Positions 16,808-25,109 of a stretch of DNA of 64,000 bases are shown here, in pieces. Position numbers and translations under genes: made by a program. Source of the DNA: Curtobacterium aurantiacum. Its GTDB lineage: Bacteria; Actinomycetota; Actinomycetes; Actinomycetales; Microbacteriaceae. Under the pieces are notes generated by a model. The model did not search any database. It saw nothing but the letters and a program-made list of their open reading frames with translations, and was not told where the DNA came from. The stretch's first letter is position 1. The number at the start of each line of letters is the position of its first letter. Location of the stretch: positions 32,179 to 96,178 of the forward strand of contig NZ_JAHEWN010000014.1 of NCBI RefSeq assembly GCF_018598555.1. The letters run 5' to 3'.

Positions 16808-17491
16808 GTGACGATCGTGCAGCCCACCCTGTGGGGCGACCTGGACCCCGGTCTGGAGGCCCTTCCCGGGTCGACCGCGCCGGTCCCGGCTGCGCGTGAT
16901 GCGTTCACCGCCCTGCGCGGCCACACCGAGCGCATCGTCGCGCACTCCTCGGACCGCGTCGCATGGCTCCGCGCCCGTGCCATGGGCATCACCGCGACCG
17001 ACGTCGCCCGGCTCGCCTCACTGCGCGCGGTCGAGGCCGTCGTCACCGAGAAGCGCTACGGCTCCCGGTTCTCCGGCAACGCGTTCACCGAGCACGGCAA
17101 GGACCGCGAACCGGTCATCGCCGCGTGGGTGGCGGCGACGCACGGCATCCAGCCCTCGGCGCACCTGTTCCACGCCGCCGCGAACCGCGCCCACCTCGCC
17201 ACCCCGGACGGCGTCGGGGTCGACGAGTCGTCGCGCGTGGTCCTCGCCGAGATCAAGACCACCGGCAAGGCCTGGCGGAGCATCCCCCGGCACTACCTGC
17301 GGCAGATCTGGTGGCAGCAGTACGTGCTCGGCGCCGACCGCACCCTGTTCGTCTGGGAGCGCCACGACGGGTTCGTGCCGGTCGCCGACGAACCCGAGTG
17401 CCGCTGGGTCGACCGCGACGACGACCAGATCCGCGGGCTGGTGCAGCTCGCCGACCTGGTGCTCGACAAGCTCCGCGGCTTCCGCTCCTAG
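16808..17491 (+). CDS. YqaJ-family nuclease (phage-type recombination exonuclease), orphan
   Basis: A 227-aa protein with the PD-(D/E)XK fold of YqaJ/lambda exonuclease proteins: GITATD (60-65), EHGKDREP (95-102), ATPDG with Asp134, and LAEIKTT with Glu148 and Lys150, then a Gln-rich helix YLRQIWWQQYVLG. All expected catalytic residues are visible, so it should be active. Such enzymes resect DNA for single-strand annealing and usually sit beside a RecT/Bet annealing protein. None is present here, nor any other phage gene. GTG 16808 lies 6 nt after a -10-like GACAAT. It converges on the next gene with an 8-bp gap. Confidence 0.8.
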   Translation: MTIVQPTLWGDLDPGLEALPGSTAPVPAARDAFTALRGHTERIVAHSSDRVAWLRARAMGITATDVARLASLRAVEAVVTEKRYGSRFSGNAFTEHGKDREPVIAAWVAATHGIQPSAHLFHAAANRAHLATPDGVGVDESSRVVLAEIKTTGKAWRSIPRHYLRQIWWQQYVLGADRTLFVWERHDGFVPVADEPECRWVDRDDDQIRGLVQLADLVLDKLRGFRS

Positions 17492-17499
17492 CCCGTCTC

Positions 17500-18108
17500 C
17501 TAGACCTTCACCAGCCGCAGCCGGCTCATCCCCACGACGAGGATGCCGAGCAGGGTGATCGAGACCGCGATCCCGACCACGTAGATCGCGACGACACCGT
17601 AGCCCTGCCCCGGGTCGAGGAACGGGTACGGCACCCACCCGTCGGTCGCACCGCGGACGAGCACCACGGTGGTCCAGACCGCGGGGTAGAGCAGGAACCA
17701 CCACACGTGCCGGAGCAGCAGTCGCGCCCGGTCCGAGAACAGCAGCCAGTCGAGCACCGCGTACACCGGGATGATCTTGTGCACGATGTCGTTCGACCAC
17801 GGCACCGACGCCGAGACGTTGGCACCGGTGAGCAGCGTGTTGTAGACGATGCCGGTCGTCGCGATGTACACCGTCGCGGCGCCGCGGAGCACCGAGACGG
17901 TGAGGTCCGCCCGCTTGCGACGGGCCGCGGCCACGAGCGTCACCGCGAGGGCCACGGCGACGATCAGGTTCGACTGGATCGTGAAGTAGCCGAAGAAGTT
18001 CCAGAACGAGTAGGTCGGGGTCCGCGAGCTCTCGAGCCACTGCGCGACGACCGCGACGACGACGGCGATGAGGGCGATCAACCGGAGCGAGTTCACGAGG
18101 GTGCGCAC
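17500..18108 (-). CDS. Pr6Pr-family integral membrane protein
   Basis: A 202-aa protein with about six predicted TMs and short loops. Typical patterns of the Pr6Pr family are FFGYFTIQSNLIV, GIVYNTLL and VPWSNDIVHKIIPVY. The family is widespread in actinobacteria and has no established biochemical role. It is transcribed alone toward the YqaJ gene. No signal peptide beyond TM1 is seen. Function unknown. Confidence 0.8.
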   Translation of the reverse strand: MRTLVNSLRLIALIAVVVAVVAQWLESSRTPTYSFWNFFGYFTIQSNLIVAVALAVTLVAAARRKRADLTVSVLRGAATVYIATTGIVYNTLLTGANVSASVPWSNDIVHKIIPVYAVLDWLLFSDRARLLLRHVWWFLLYPAVWTTVVLVRGATDGWVPYPFLDPGQGYGVVAIYVVGIAVSITLLGILVVGMSRLRLVKV

Positions 18109-18145
18109 CGCTCCACGCTACCGGGACGGCTCCGGGACACGCGGA

Positions 18146-18177
18146 AAGGGCCCACACCGTTGCCGGTGCGGGCCCTT
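18146..18177 (-). terminator. Terminator of the rplK-rplA transcript
   Basis: A 14-bp stem (18146-18159 with 18164-18177) with one mismatch and a 4-nt loop lies 16 bp after the rplA stop. In the minus direction it ends CCCTTTCC, giving a short pyrimidine tail. Confidence 0.8.
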
Positions 18178-18193
18178 CCACGAGTCAGACGAC

Positions 18194-18883
18194 TCAGATG
18201 CTGTTGACGTCCAGCGGGATGCCGGGACCGAAGGTCGTCGAGACGGCGCCCTTCATGACGTAACGGCCCTTCGAGGACGACGGCTTGAGGCGGTTGATCT
18301 CCTCGAGCGCGGTCGAGATGTTCTCGTCGAGCTGCTCCGGCGTGAACGAGGCCTTGCCGACGACGAAGTGCACGTTGGCGTGCTTGTCGACGCGGAACTC
18401 GATCTTGCCGCCCTTGATGTCGTTGACGGCCTGCGCCACGTTCGGGGTCACGGTGCCGGTCTTCGGGTTCGGCATGAGGCCACGCGGGCCGAGGACCTTG
18501 CCGAGACGACCGACCTTGCCCATGAGCTCGGGGGTCGAGACGGCGGAGTCGAACGAGGTGTAGCCCTCGGCGACCTTCGCGATGAGCTCGTCGCCACCGA
18601 CCTCGTCGGCGCCCGCGGCGATCGCGGCCTCAGCGGCCGCACCCGTCGCGAAGACGATGACGCGGGCGGTCTTGCCCGTGCCGTGCGGCAGGATGACCGT
18701 GCCGCGGACCATCTGGTCGGCCTTGCGGGGGTCGACGCCGAGCTTCAGCGCGACCTCGACCGTGGAGTCGGTCTTCGAGGAACCGGTCTCCTTGGCCAGG
18801 GCGACGGCCTCGGTCGGGGTGTAGAACTTGTCGGCCTCGATCTTCGCGGCCGCGGCCTGGTAGGCCTTGGACTTCTTCGCCAT
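18194..18883 (-). CDS. rplA: 50S ribosomal protein L1
   Basis: L1 binds 23S rRNA helix 76, forms the mobile L1 stalk at the E site, and in many bacteria represses its own operon. All 229 residues are present. The C-terminal signature region includes [26 protein letters not shown] and [14 protein letters not shown]. The ATG at 18883 has AAGGAG 6 nt upstream. It follows rplK by 90 bp on the same strand. A terminator follows, and rplJ is not adjacent. Confidence 0.98.
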   Translation of the reverse strand: MAKKSKAYQAAAAKIEADKFYTPTEAVALAKETGSSKTDSTVEVALKLGVDPRKADQMVRGTVILPHGTGKTARVIVFATGAAAEAAIAAGADEVGGDELIAKVAEGYTSFDSAVSTPELMGKVGRLGKVLGPRGLMPNPKTGTVTPNVAQAVNDIKGGKIEFRVDKHANVHFVVGKASFTPEQLDENISTALEEINRLKPSSSKGRYVMKGAVSTTFGPGIPLDVNSI

Positions 18884-18973
18884 GGTGGTCTCCTTGCGAG
18901 ATACGTGGTTGGCGAGCCGGCGAGGCTCTCCCACGGAAAGGTGTCTGGTGGTGGGCCGGAGCCCGATCGGTGC

Positions 18974-19405
18974 TTAGGCCTCGACCGTGATGCCCATCGA
19001 GCGTGCGGTGCCGGCGATGATCTTCGCGGCCTGCTCGATGTCGTTGGCGTTCAGGTCGGCCTGCTTGGTCTCGGCGATCTGACGGACCTGGTCCATCGAG
19101 ATCTTCGCGACCTTGACCGTGTGCGGGGTCGAGGACCCCTTCTGCACACCAGCAGCCTTCTTGATGAGCTCGGCGGCCGGCGGGGTCTTCAGGACGAACG
19201 TGAACGAACGGTCCTCGTAGACGGTGATCTCGACCGGCACGACGTTGCCACGCTGCGACTCGGTCGCCGCGTTGTACGCCTTGCAGAACTCCATGATGTT
19301 GACGCCGTGCTGACCGAGCGCCGGACCGATCGGGGGGGCCGGGTTGGCGGCTCCCGCGTTGATCTGCAGCTTGATCAGGCCCGTGACCTTCTTCTTCGGT
19401 GCCAT
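18974..19405 (-). CDS. rplK: 50S ribosomal protein L11
   Basis: L11 with 23S rRNA helices 43/44 forms the GTPase-associated centre and is the target region of thiopeptides. The 143-aa sequence is typical: [35 protein letters not shown], and a C-terminal rRNA-binding domain ending [18 protein letters not shown] lies upstream of ATG 19405. It is co-directional with nusG and rplA. Confidence 0.98.
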   Translation of the reverse strand: MAPKKKVTGLIKLQINAGAANPAPPIGPALGQHGVNIMEFCKAYNAATESQRGNVVPVEITVYEDRSFTFVLKTPPAAELIKKAAGVQKGSSTPHTVKVAKISMDQVRQIAETKQADLNANDIEQAAKIIAGTARSMGITVEA

Positions 19406-19485
19406 GACTTGTCTTCCTCCTGGAATCGAACACACGGGGACCCGTGCACTCTCCCGCTGGTCCGGCCGTTCCGGACAGCGGTGAA

Positions 19486-19512
19486 GGCCCGCTCGCACGA
19501 GGCGCGCGGGCC
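19486..19512 (-). promoter_or_regulatory. Hairpin between nusG and rplK
   Basis: Arms GGCCCGC (19486-19492) and GCGGGCC (19506-19512) surround a 13-nt loop, about 50 bp after nusG and 80 bp before rplK. In the minus direction it is followed by TTCACC. It may be a weak terminator or attenuator separating nusG from the ribosomal genes. It is too short to be decisive. Confidence 0.4.
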
Positions 19513-19563
19513 CAAACCCGTTCAGTGTAGTCGATCTCGGTGATCGCTACAGCGTGGTGATCG

Positions 19564-20622
19564 CTAGAGCTTGGTGACCTGGTCGAAGCTGAGCTCGACC
19601 GGGGTCTCACGCTCGAACAGCGAGACGAGGACCGTGAGCTTGCCGCTCTCCGGCTTGATCTCGGAGATCGAACCAGGCAGACCCGCGAACGAGCCTTCCT
19701 TGATCGTGATCGTCTCGCCGACCTCGAAGTCGACCTCGGCCGCGGGCTGGGCCTGCAGCGAGCCGCTGCCCTTCGCGCCGCCCTTGGTGGGGGCCGCCTC
19801 GGCGACCTGCACGAGGGACTTGAGCATGCCGAACGCCTCGTCGAAACGGAGCGGTGTCGGGTTGTGCGCGTTGCCGACGAAGCCGGTGACGCCCGGGGTG
19901 TGCCGGACGACGGACCACGAGTCCTCGTTGAGGTCCATGCGGACGAGCACGTACGAGGGGATCCGGACGCGGGTGACCAGCTTGCGCTGCCCGTTCTTGA
20001 TCTCGACGACGTCCTCCATCGGGACCTCGACCTGGTAGATGTAGTCCTCCATCGACATCGAGACCATGCGGTTCTCGATGTTCGACTTCACGCGGCGCTC
20101 GAAGCCCGCGTAGGAGTGGATGACGTACCACTTGCCCGGCTTCATCCGCAGCTCGGCCTTGAAGGCTTCGTACGGGTCGACCTCGGCGGGCTCGTCGTCC
20201 TCGTCCTCGTCCTCGGCGTCGAGTGCCTCGTCGGCGGCGAGCGTCTCGTTCGCCTCGGCGGCGGTCTCGGACTCGAGTTCGACTTCTTCCTCGTCCTCGA
20301 CGGCCTCGACGGCGGCCTCGGCCTCGTCGGCGGAGTCGATCTCGAGTGCGTCGTCCACGACGGCGTCGGCCTCGGGGTCGCGGGCTTCCTGCAGGGCGGT
20401 CAGCGCCTCGTCGAGGCCCGCGTCGACGGTGCCGTCGTCGGGCTCGGAGCTGAGGCCGAGCGACTCGTCGTCGTCGCCCTCGATCGAGATCGCACGCTCT
20501 TCAGCGGACTCGACGGAGCGTCCTTCGCCGGTCTCGACGTCGCCTTCCTGGTTCTCCTCGACCTCGGAGGACTGCTCGGCAGCCGTCGCGAGGTCGATGT
20601 CATCGCGGGAGTTGTCAGACAC
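19564..20622 (-). CDS. nusG: Transcription termination/antitermination protein NusG with acidic N-terminal extension
   Basis: NusG binds RNA polymerase through its NGN domain and ribosomal S10 or Rho through its KOW domain. In this 352-aa form, residues 1-155 are a low-complexity, very acidic extension (runs such as [13 protein letters not shown]). The NGN domain starts at [15 protein letters not shown] (about 162) and includes [12 protein letters not shown] [13 protein letters not shown]. The KOW domain begins near residue 295 ([17 protein letters not shown]). The extension roughly doubles the usual length of about 180 aa. Acidic extensions are known in actinobacterial NusG; their role is unclear. 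Confidence 0.97.
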   Translation of the reverse strand: MSDNSRDDIDLATAAEQSSEVEENQEGDVETGEGRSVESAEERAISIEGDDDESLGLSSEPDDGTVDAGLDEALTALQEARDPEADAVVDDALEIDSADEAEAAVEAVEDEEEVELESETAAEANETLAADEALDAEDEDEDDEPAEVDPYEAFKAELRMKPGKWYVIHSYAGFERRVKSNIENRMVSMSMEDYIYQVEVPMEDVVEIKNGQRKLVTRVRIPSYVLVRMDLNEDSWSVVRHTPGVTGFVGNAHNPTPLRFDEAFGMLKSLVQVAEAAPTKGGAKGSGSLQAQPAAEVDFEVGETITIKEGSFAGLPGSISEIKPESGKLTVLVSLFERETPVELSFDQVTKL

Positions 20623-20756
20623 AGTCGATTCTTTCCGTTCGGTGGTTCGGGTCGGGGTGGCGTTCGGTCATGGTCACGGGCAACGCCGTCACGATCGACG
20701 CCGTCTCGGGCGACCGTACTCCTCGGAACAGCCGCACACGGCAGCCGACGTCGGGG

Positions 20757-21035
20757 TCAGGCCGTGGGCCCGTTGCCGAAGACGTACCCGACGCCGAGTC
20801 CGAACACGAAGTCGAGGATCGACACCAGGATCATCATGACGACGACGAACACGAGCACGACGCCCGTGTAGCTGAAGAGTTCCTTGCGGGTCGGCGTGAC
20901 GACCTTGCGCAGTTCGCCGATCACCTGGCGGATGAAGAGCACGATGGCAGCGATGGGCCCGCGGCGCTCGGCCCGGTCCTGCTTCGCCTTGGCGACGACG
21001 TCGTCCGCCGTCGTCTCCATGTCTTTGCTCGCCAA
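20757..21035 (-). CDS. secE: Preprotein translocase subunit SecE
   Basis: SecE clamps SecY in the inner-membrane translocon. This 92-aa form has one TM (about 57-82) preceded by the conserved amphipathic stretch FIRQVIGELRKVVTPTRKEL, as in single-span SecE proteins of Gram-positive bacteria. The TTG at 21035 is preferred because GGAAGG lies about 8 nt upstream; an internal ATG at codon 6 is the alternative. It is located between tRNA-Trp and nusG, the usual order. Confidence 0.95.
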   Translation of the reverse strand: MASKDMETTADDVVAKAKQDRAERRGPIAAIVLFIRQVIGELRKVVTPTRKELFSYTGVVLVFVVVMMILVSILDFVFGLGVGYVFGNGPTA

Positions 21036-21055
21036 CTTCTACCCTTCCAGAGTTG

Positions 21056-21128
21056 CAGGGCGGACAGGACTCGAACCTGCAACCTGCGGTTTTGGAGACC
21101 GCTGCTCTACCAATTGAGCCACCGCCCT
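21056..21128 (-). tRNA. trpT: tRNA-Trp (CCA anticodon)
   Basis: A 73-nt cloverleaf: acceptor AGGGCGG pairs with CCGCCCT, the D-loop has AATTGGTAGAG, the anticodon loop is CTCCAAA with anticodon CCA, and the T-arm contains GTTCGAGTC. Discriminator is G; CCA is not encoded. It lies just upstream of secE on the same strand, as in other actinobacteria. Confidence 0.97.
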
Positions 21129-21240
21129 TCGGACGCGGTTCGACACCGATCCGCGTTCCGGTGGACGAGTCTACGGGAGTCCGTCACACGGTGTCCACTT
21201 GACCCCTTCCACGGCGTGCCGCGCCGGTAGGCTGGACCCC

Positions 21241-22506
21241 GTGAGCACCGCAGCCCCAGGCCCCGAGTCCACCGCCCACGTGTCCGTCGACACCCTCGCC
21301 ACCGCGCCGGCCGATCGTCCGCGCATCGCGTCCCGCATCGCGGCCATCGCCGAGTCCGCGACGCTCAAGGTCGACGCGAAGGCCAAGGCGCTCAAGGCAG
21401 CCGGGCGGCCGGTGATCTCGTTCGCCGCGGGCGAGCCCGACTTCGCGACCCCGCAGCACGTCGTCGACGCGGCCGTCGCTGCCGCGCAGGACCCGAAGAA
21501 CCACCGGTACACGCCCGCGACCGGTCTGCCCGAACTCAAGCAGGCCATCGCCGACAAGACCGCCCGGGTGTCCGGCATCGCGGTCGACCCGTCGCAGGTC
21601 ATCGTCACGAACGGCGGCAAGCAGGCGGTCTACCAGGCCTTCCAGACCATCGTCGACGCCGGAGACGAGGTCCTGCTGCCGGCGCCCTACTGGACCACCT
21701 ACCCCGAGGCGATCCGCCTGGCCGGTGGCGAGCCGGTCGAGGTCTTCGCCGGCAGCGACCAGGACTACCTGGTGACGGTGGAGCAGCTCGAGGCGGCCCG
21801 CACCCCGGCGACCAAGGCCCTGCTGTTCTGCTCGCCGTCGAACCCCACCGGCGCCGTGTACTCGGCGGAGCAGACCCGGGCCATCGGCGAATGGGCGCTC
21901 GAGCACGGCATCTGGGTGATCAGCGACGAGATCTACCAGGACCTGGTGTACGACGGGGTCCGGTTCACCGGCATCCTGGCCGAGGTCCCCGCCCTGGCCG
22001 ACACGACGATCCTGGTGAACGGCGTTGCGAAGACCTACGCGATGACCGGCTGGCGCGTCGGGTGGTTCATCGGTCCGACCGACGCCGTCAAGGCCGCGTC
22101 GAACCTGCAGTCACACCTGTCGTCCAACGTCTCGAACGTGTCGCAGCGCGCCGCGATCGCCGCCCTGACCGGCCCGCAGGAGCCCGTCGCCGCCATGCGA
22201 GAGGCCTTCGACCGCCGCCGGAAGACCATCGTGGACGGCCTCAACGCCATCCCGGGCTTCCGGACGCCGACCCCGCAGGGCGCCTTCTACGTCTACCCGG
22301 ACGTCACCGCGCTGCTCGGTCGCGAGTGGGCCGGTTCGACCCCGACGACCACGCTCGAGCTGGCCGACCTGATCCTCGAGCACGCCGAGGTCGCGGTCGT
22401 CCCGGGCGAGGCGTTCGGCCCCTCCGGCTACCTGCGCCTGTCGTACGCGCTGGGCGACGACGACATCGCCGAGGGCGTCGCCCGACTGGCGACGTTCTTC
22501 GCGTAG
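21241..22506 (+). CDS. Class I PLP-dependent aminotransferase (AspC-like)
   Basis: A 421-aa fold-type I aminotransferase, most like aspartate or aromatic aminotransferases. Motifs are [46 protein letters not shown], and [15 protein letters not shown] with the PLP lysine; the C-terminal Arg of YLRLSYALG binds the substrate carboxylate. It transfers amino groups between aspartate/glutamate-type amino acids and 2-oxoacids. GTG 21241 is favoured by a -10-like TAGGCT (21228-21233) 7 nt upstream; a longer TTG start at 21199 would pass through this box. It converges on murB across a terminator. Confidence 0.92.
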   Translation: MSTAAPGPESTAHVSVDTLATAPADRPRIASRIAAIAESATLKVDAKAKALKAAGRPVISFAAGEPDFATPQHVVDAAVAAAQDPKNHRYTPATGLPELKQAIADKTARVSGIAVDPSQVIVTNGGKQAVYQAFQTIVDAGDEVLLPAPYWTTYPEAIRLAGGEPVEVFAGSDQDYLVTVEQLEAARTPATKALLFCSPSNPTGAVYSAEQTRAIGEWALEHGIWVISDEIYQDLVYDGVRFTGILAEVPALADTTILVNGVAKTYAMTGWRVGWFIGPTDAVKAASNLQSHLSSNVSNVSQRAAIAALTGPQEPVAAMREAFDRRRKTIVDGLNAIPGFRTPTPQGAFYVYPDVTALLGREWAGSTPTTTLELADLILEHAEVAVVPGEAFGPSGYLRLSYALGDDDIAEGVARLATFFA

Positions 22507-22524
22507 TCCCTCCGCATCCGCAGG

Positions 22525-22551
22525 ACGGGCCACCTCATCGAGGTGGCCCGT
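22525..22551. terminator. Bidirectional terminator between aminotransferase and murB
   Basis: A perfect 12-bp stem (22525-22536 with 22540-22551) and 3-nt loop, with arms ACGGGCCACCTC and GAGGTGGCCCGT. It begins 19 bp after the aminotransferase stop. T residues follow on the plus strand (TTCGG). Confidence 0.85.
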
Positions 22552-22608
22552 TCGGCGTTCCGGGAGGCCCGTGGCACGTCGTGCTCGTCCGTCCCGTCGT
22601 GTGGACGA

Positions 22609-23637
22609 TCAGCCGAGCAGGTCGCCCACCACGACGGGTTCCGGGACGAGCGAGACGCCGAAGCGGTTCAGGACGGTCACCTGCACGAACCGTGCGAGCT
22701 CGGCCACCTGGGCGGCCGTCGCCCCACCCCGGTTCGTCAGGGCGAGGGTGTGCTTCGACGAGATCGCCGCGCGGGATCCCGGCACCGCGTACCCGCGGTG
22801 CACGCCGGCGTGCTCGATGAGCCACGCGGCACTGAGCTTGACGTCGTCGCCCGCGGGCCAGCGGGGCGCATCCGTCGGCAGGGTCTCGGCGAACGCCGGC
22901 GAGACGATCGGGTTCGTGAAGAACGACCCCGCGCTCCAGGTGTCGTGGTCGTCCCCGTCGAGCACCATCCCCTTCGAGCCGCGCAGCCGCAGGACCTCGT
23001 CGCGGACGGTCGAGGGCGGCACGAGCGCACCGAGGTCGACACCGAGCGAACCGGCGAGCTGCGCGTACCGCACCGGCACGCCCTGCTCCCCCGCGAACCC
23101 GAGCCGGAACTCGACCGTCAGCACCACCCCGCGGCGACCGTGCTTGAGCGTCGACGTGCGGTAGCCGAGCGCCAGCTCGGCTGCCGGGACCCACGCGCGC
23201 TCCCCCGTGGCCGCATCGAGGAACTCGACGCGCGTGAGCACGTCGGCGAGTTCGACCCCGTAGGCGCCGATGTTCTGCACCGGGGACGCACCGACCGTGC
23301 CCGGGATGCCGCTGAGTGCCTCCAGGCCGGTCCAACCGTTCGCGACGGTCGTGGCGACGAACGGGTCCCACGGTTCCCCCGCGGCGACGCGGACGGTGAC
23401 GCCGTCGGCGTCGCGCTCGGCGTCGACGCCCGTCGTCCGGACCAGCACGACCGTGCCGTCGAAGCCCTGGTCGGCGACCAGCAGGTTGCTGCCGCCGCCG
23501 AGGACGAGCCACTCGTGGTCGTCGAAGGCGTCGAGCGCGTGGGCGACGAGGTCGTCCGTCGTCGTGGCCGTGAGCAGCCGGGAGGCGGCCCCGCCGACGC
23601 GCAGCGTCGTCAGGTCGGCCAGCACCGGCTCGGACAC
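22609..23637 (-). CDS. murB: UDP-N-acetylenolpyruvoylglucosamine reductase
   Basis: MurB reduces UDP-GlcNAc-enolpyruvate to UDP-MurNAc with NADPH and FAD, the second committed step of peptidoglycan synthesis. The 342-aa sequence has the FAD-binding LTTLRVGGAASRL and LVLGGGSNLLVAD, ALSGIPGTVGASPVQNIGAYG, the GYRTSTLK Tyr/Arg site, the catalytic-region AGSFFTNPIVS, and the C-terminal AAWLIEHAG. GTG 23637 starts 2 nt after the stop of the MaoC-like gene, so it is in the same operon. Confidence 0.96.
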   Translation of the reverse strand: MSEPVLADLTTLRVGGAASRLLTATTTDDLVAHALDAFDDHEWLVLGGGSNLLVADQGFDGTVVLVRTTGVDAERDADGVTVRVAAGEPWDPFVATTVANGWTGLEALSGIPGTVGASPVQNIGAYGVELADVLTRVEFLDAATGERAWVPAAELALGYRTSTLKHGRRGVVLTVEFRLGFAGEQGVPVRYAQLAGSLGVDLGALVPPSTVRDEVLRLRGSKGMVLDGDDHDTWSAGSFFTNPIVSPAFAETLPTDAPRWPAGDDVKLSAAWLIEHAGVHRGYAVPGSRAAISSKHTLALTNRGGATAAQVAELARFVQVTVLNRFGVSLVPEPVVVGDLLG

Positions 23638-23639
23638 GG

Positions 23640-24065
23640 TCAGCGGAACACCACCGTGACCTGCGCCTTGCCGAGCACGGTCTGCCCGGCGGCGGTCACG
23701 GTGAGGTCGATGCGCTTCGGACGGCCGTCCTCGTCGACGGTGCCGACCTTCGCGACGATCCCGACGGTGGCACCCTGCTCCGGGTCGACGACGACCGGAC
23801 GCGTGAAGCGGACGCCGTAGCCCGCGACCCAGCCGCTGTCACCGAGCCACTCGGCGACCGGCTGCACGGCGATCCCCATCGTGAGCATGCCGTGGGCGAG
23901 GACACCGGGCAGGCCGACCGACGCGGCCACGTCGTCGCGGTAGTGGATCGGGTTGAAGTCGCCGGATGCGCCGGCGTACCGGACGAGCGAGTCGCGGGTG
24001 ACGTGCACGTCACGCTCGGCGACGACCGTGCCGACCTCGAGCGCGGTGGCTGGTGCGGCGGTCAT
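23640..24065 (-). CDS. MaoC-family dehydratase (HadB-like)
   Basis: A 141-aa single hot-dog-fold hydratase. The active-site hydratase-2 motif is clear: YAGASGDFNPIHYRDDVAASVGLPG, with catalytic Asp and His in D-x4-H, followed by AHGMLTMG. HadB is the catalytic partner of HadA in the FAS-II 3-hydroxyacyl-ACP dehydratase of mycobacteria. Its ATG overlaps the upstream gene's TGA (ATGA). It sits between the HadA-like gene and murB. What acyl substrate it uses in this organism is open. Confidence 0.88.
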   Translation of the reverse strand: MTAAPATALEVGTVVAERDVHVTRDSLVRYAGASGDFNPIHYRDDVAASVGLPGVLAHGMLTMGIAVQPVAEWLGDSGWVAGYGVRFTRPVVVDPEQGATVGIVAKVGTVDEDGRPKRIDLTVTAAGQTVLGKAQVTVVFR

Positions 24066-24511
24066 GCGTCGTCTCCTCGGACCACGAGGGTGGAGGTCGC
24101 CGTGACGACGTGCTCCCCCGAGGCGTCGTTCATCGTGCTCTGGGCCGTGACCATCGCGTTGCCACCGAGGGTCTTCACGCTGGTCACCGTCAGCGTCGCG
24201 GTGAGCTCGTCACCGGCGACGATCGGACGGTCGTAGGTGAACGACTGCTCACCGTGGACGACGCGGGAGAAGTCGATGCCGGCGTCGGGCTCGTTCAGGA
24301 GCTGCGCGAGCGTGGCCTCCTGCACGACGACGGCGAAGGTGGGGGGTGCGACCACGTCGGCGTACCCGGCCGCCCGTGCGGCGTCGGGGTCGTGGTGGAC
24401 GGGGTTGGTCGCGAACACCGCACGCGAGAACTCGCGCACCTTCTCGCGGCCGACCAGGTAGGGCTGGGCCGGCGGGAACGTCCTGCCGACGAGCTCGGGG
24501 TTCACTGACAC
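24062..24511 (-). CDS. MaoC N-terminal-type dehydratase (HadA-like)
   Basis: A protein of about 149 aa with a FAS1-type hot-dog domain: NPELVGRTFPPAQPYLVGREKVREFS, AAGYADVVAPPTFAVV, VVHGEQSFTYDRPIVAGDEL. The catalytic D-x4-H is absent, as expected for the substrate-binding partner of a HadAB heterodimer. Starts at GTG 24514, 24511 and 24505 are possible; 24511 lies 6 nt after a -10-like TAGACT and is preferred. It heads a three-gene unit with the HadB-like gene and murB. The role may be fatty acyl-ACP dehydration; mycolic acids are not expected here. Confidence 0.85.
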   Translation of the reverse strand: MSVNPELVGRTFPPAQPYLVGREKVREFSRAVFATNPVHHDPDAARAAGYADVVAPPTFAVVVQEATLAQLLNEPDAGIDFSRVVHGEQSFTYDRPIVAGDELTATLTVTSVKTLGGNAMVTAQSTMNDASGEHVVTATSTLVVRGDDA

Positions 24512-24581
24512 CACGGCAGTCTACCGACGCCCGTCCTGGGGCCTGTCGTCCATGAGAACGCATCAGTTAGACTGTCTGATA

Positions 24582-24617
24582 CCGATTCGGGGGAATCGGC
24601 GCGTGCCCCGGGGCACG
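24582..24617 (+). repeat. Two adjacent hairpins before the unknown 132-aa gene
   Basis: CCGATTC/GAATCGG (24582-24599, 4-nt loop) is followed after 2 nt by the perfect 16-bp palindrome CGTGCCCCGGGGCACG (24602-24617). They lie 25-60 nt before ATG 24643. An imperfect repeat ATCAG/CTGAT (24563-24581) precedes them. The set could be operators or a structured 5' UTR. Confidence 0.55.
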
Positions 24618-24642
24618 AGTTCGTTCGGGACGGGGAGAGCCG

Positions 24643-25041
24643 ATGGACACCACGACCGAGTTCGCCGTGCACACGGGCGACCGGTGCACCGCCATGGAGG
24701 TCGCTGCCGCAGCGCTGCGCCGCACGGGACACCACGTCGAGTCGACCGGCGGCACGATGACCGCGACGGCCGGCAGCCGGGTGCTCACCATCCTGCTCGG
24801 CGCACTCGTGCAGCCCGCGCGGGAGTACCGGCGGTACGAACTGTCGACCATCGTGGACGGCGCCACCACCACCATCACGCTGCGGCGGACGGGACACATG
24901 ACGGCCGTGTCCGGCGGGAGCATCGGCGCGAACCGGCGTCGCGCCGCCTGGCGGGACGTCACCGTCTCGATCGAGGACGCCTTCCGCTCGGCCGGCGTGC
25001 TGGCGACGCGCACCGACACCGGGTCGCACCGGACGCACTAG
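24643..25041 (+). CDS. Uncharacterised protein, 132 aa
   Basis: I do not recognise the family. It has no signal peptide and no convincing TM (a short hydrophobic stretch VLTILLGALVQ lies at 47-57). Predicted character is mixed alpha/beta, with a Thr-rich strand region DGATTTITLRRTG near 72-84 and a basic C-terminus. The ATG at 24643 is preceded by GGGGAGAGCCG, a plausible ribosome site. It is followed 68 bp later by the ABC exporter gene on the same strand, so co-expression is possible. Codon use is like its neighbours. Confidence 0.6.
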   Translation: MDTTTEFAVHTGDRCTAMEVAAAALRRTGHHVESTGGTMTATAGSRVLTILLGALVQPAREYRRYELSTIVDGATTTITLRRTGHMTAVSGGSIGANRRRAAWRDVTVSIEDAFRSAGVLATRTDTGSHRTH

Positions 25042-25109
25042 CCCCGCCGCGGCGCCGAGGGAGCGACCGGCCATCTATGTTGGGCGTGGTCCCCATGAAA
25101 GGAACCACC

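Noticed and set aside
16808..17491. Prophage remnant
   Set aside because: Only one phage-type gene is present; no integrase, structural gene, att-like repeat or composition shift was seen around it.
18068..19543. Long open frame on the plus strand opposite rplK and rplA
   Set aside because: It is antisense to two certain ribosomal genes and its translation is an Arg/Gly/Asp-rich string typical of high-GC shadow frames.
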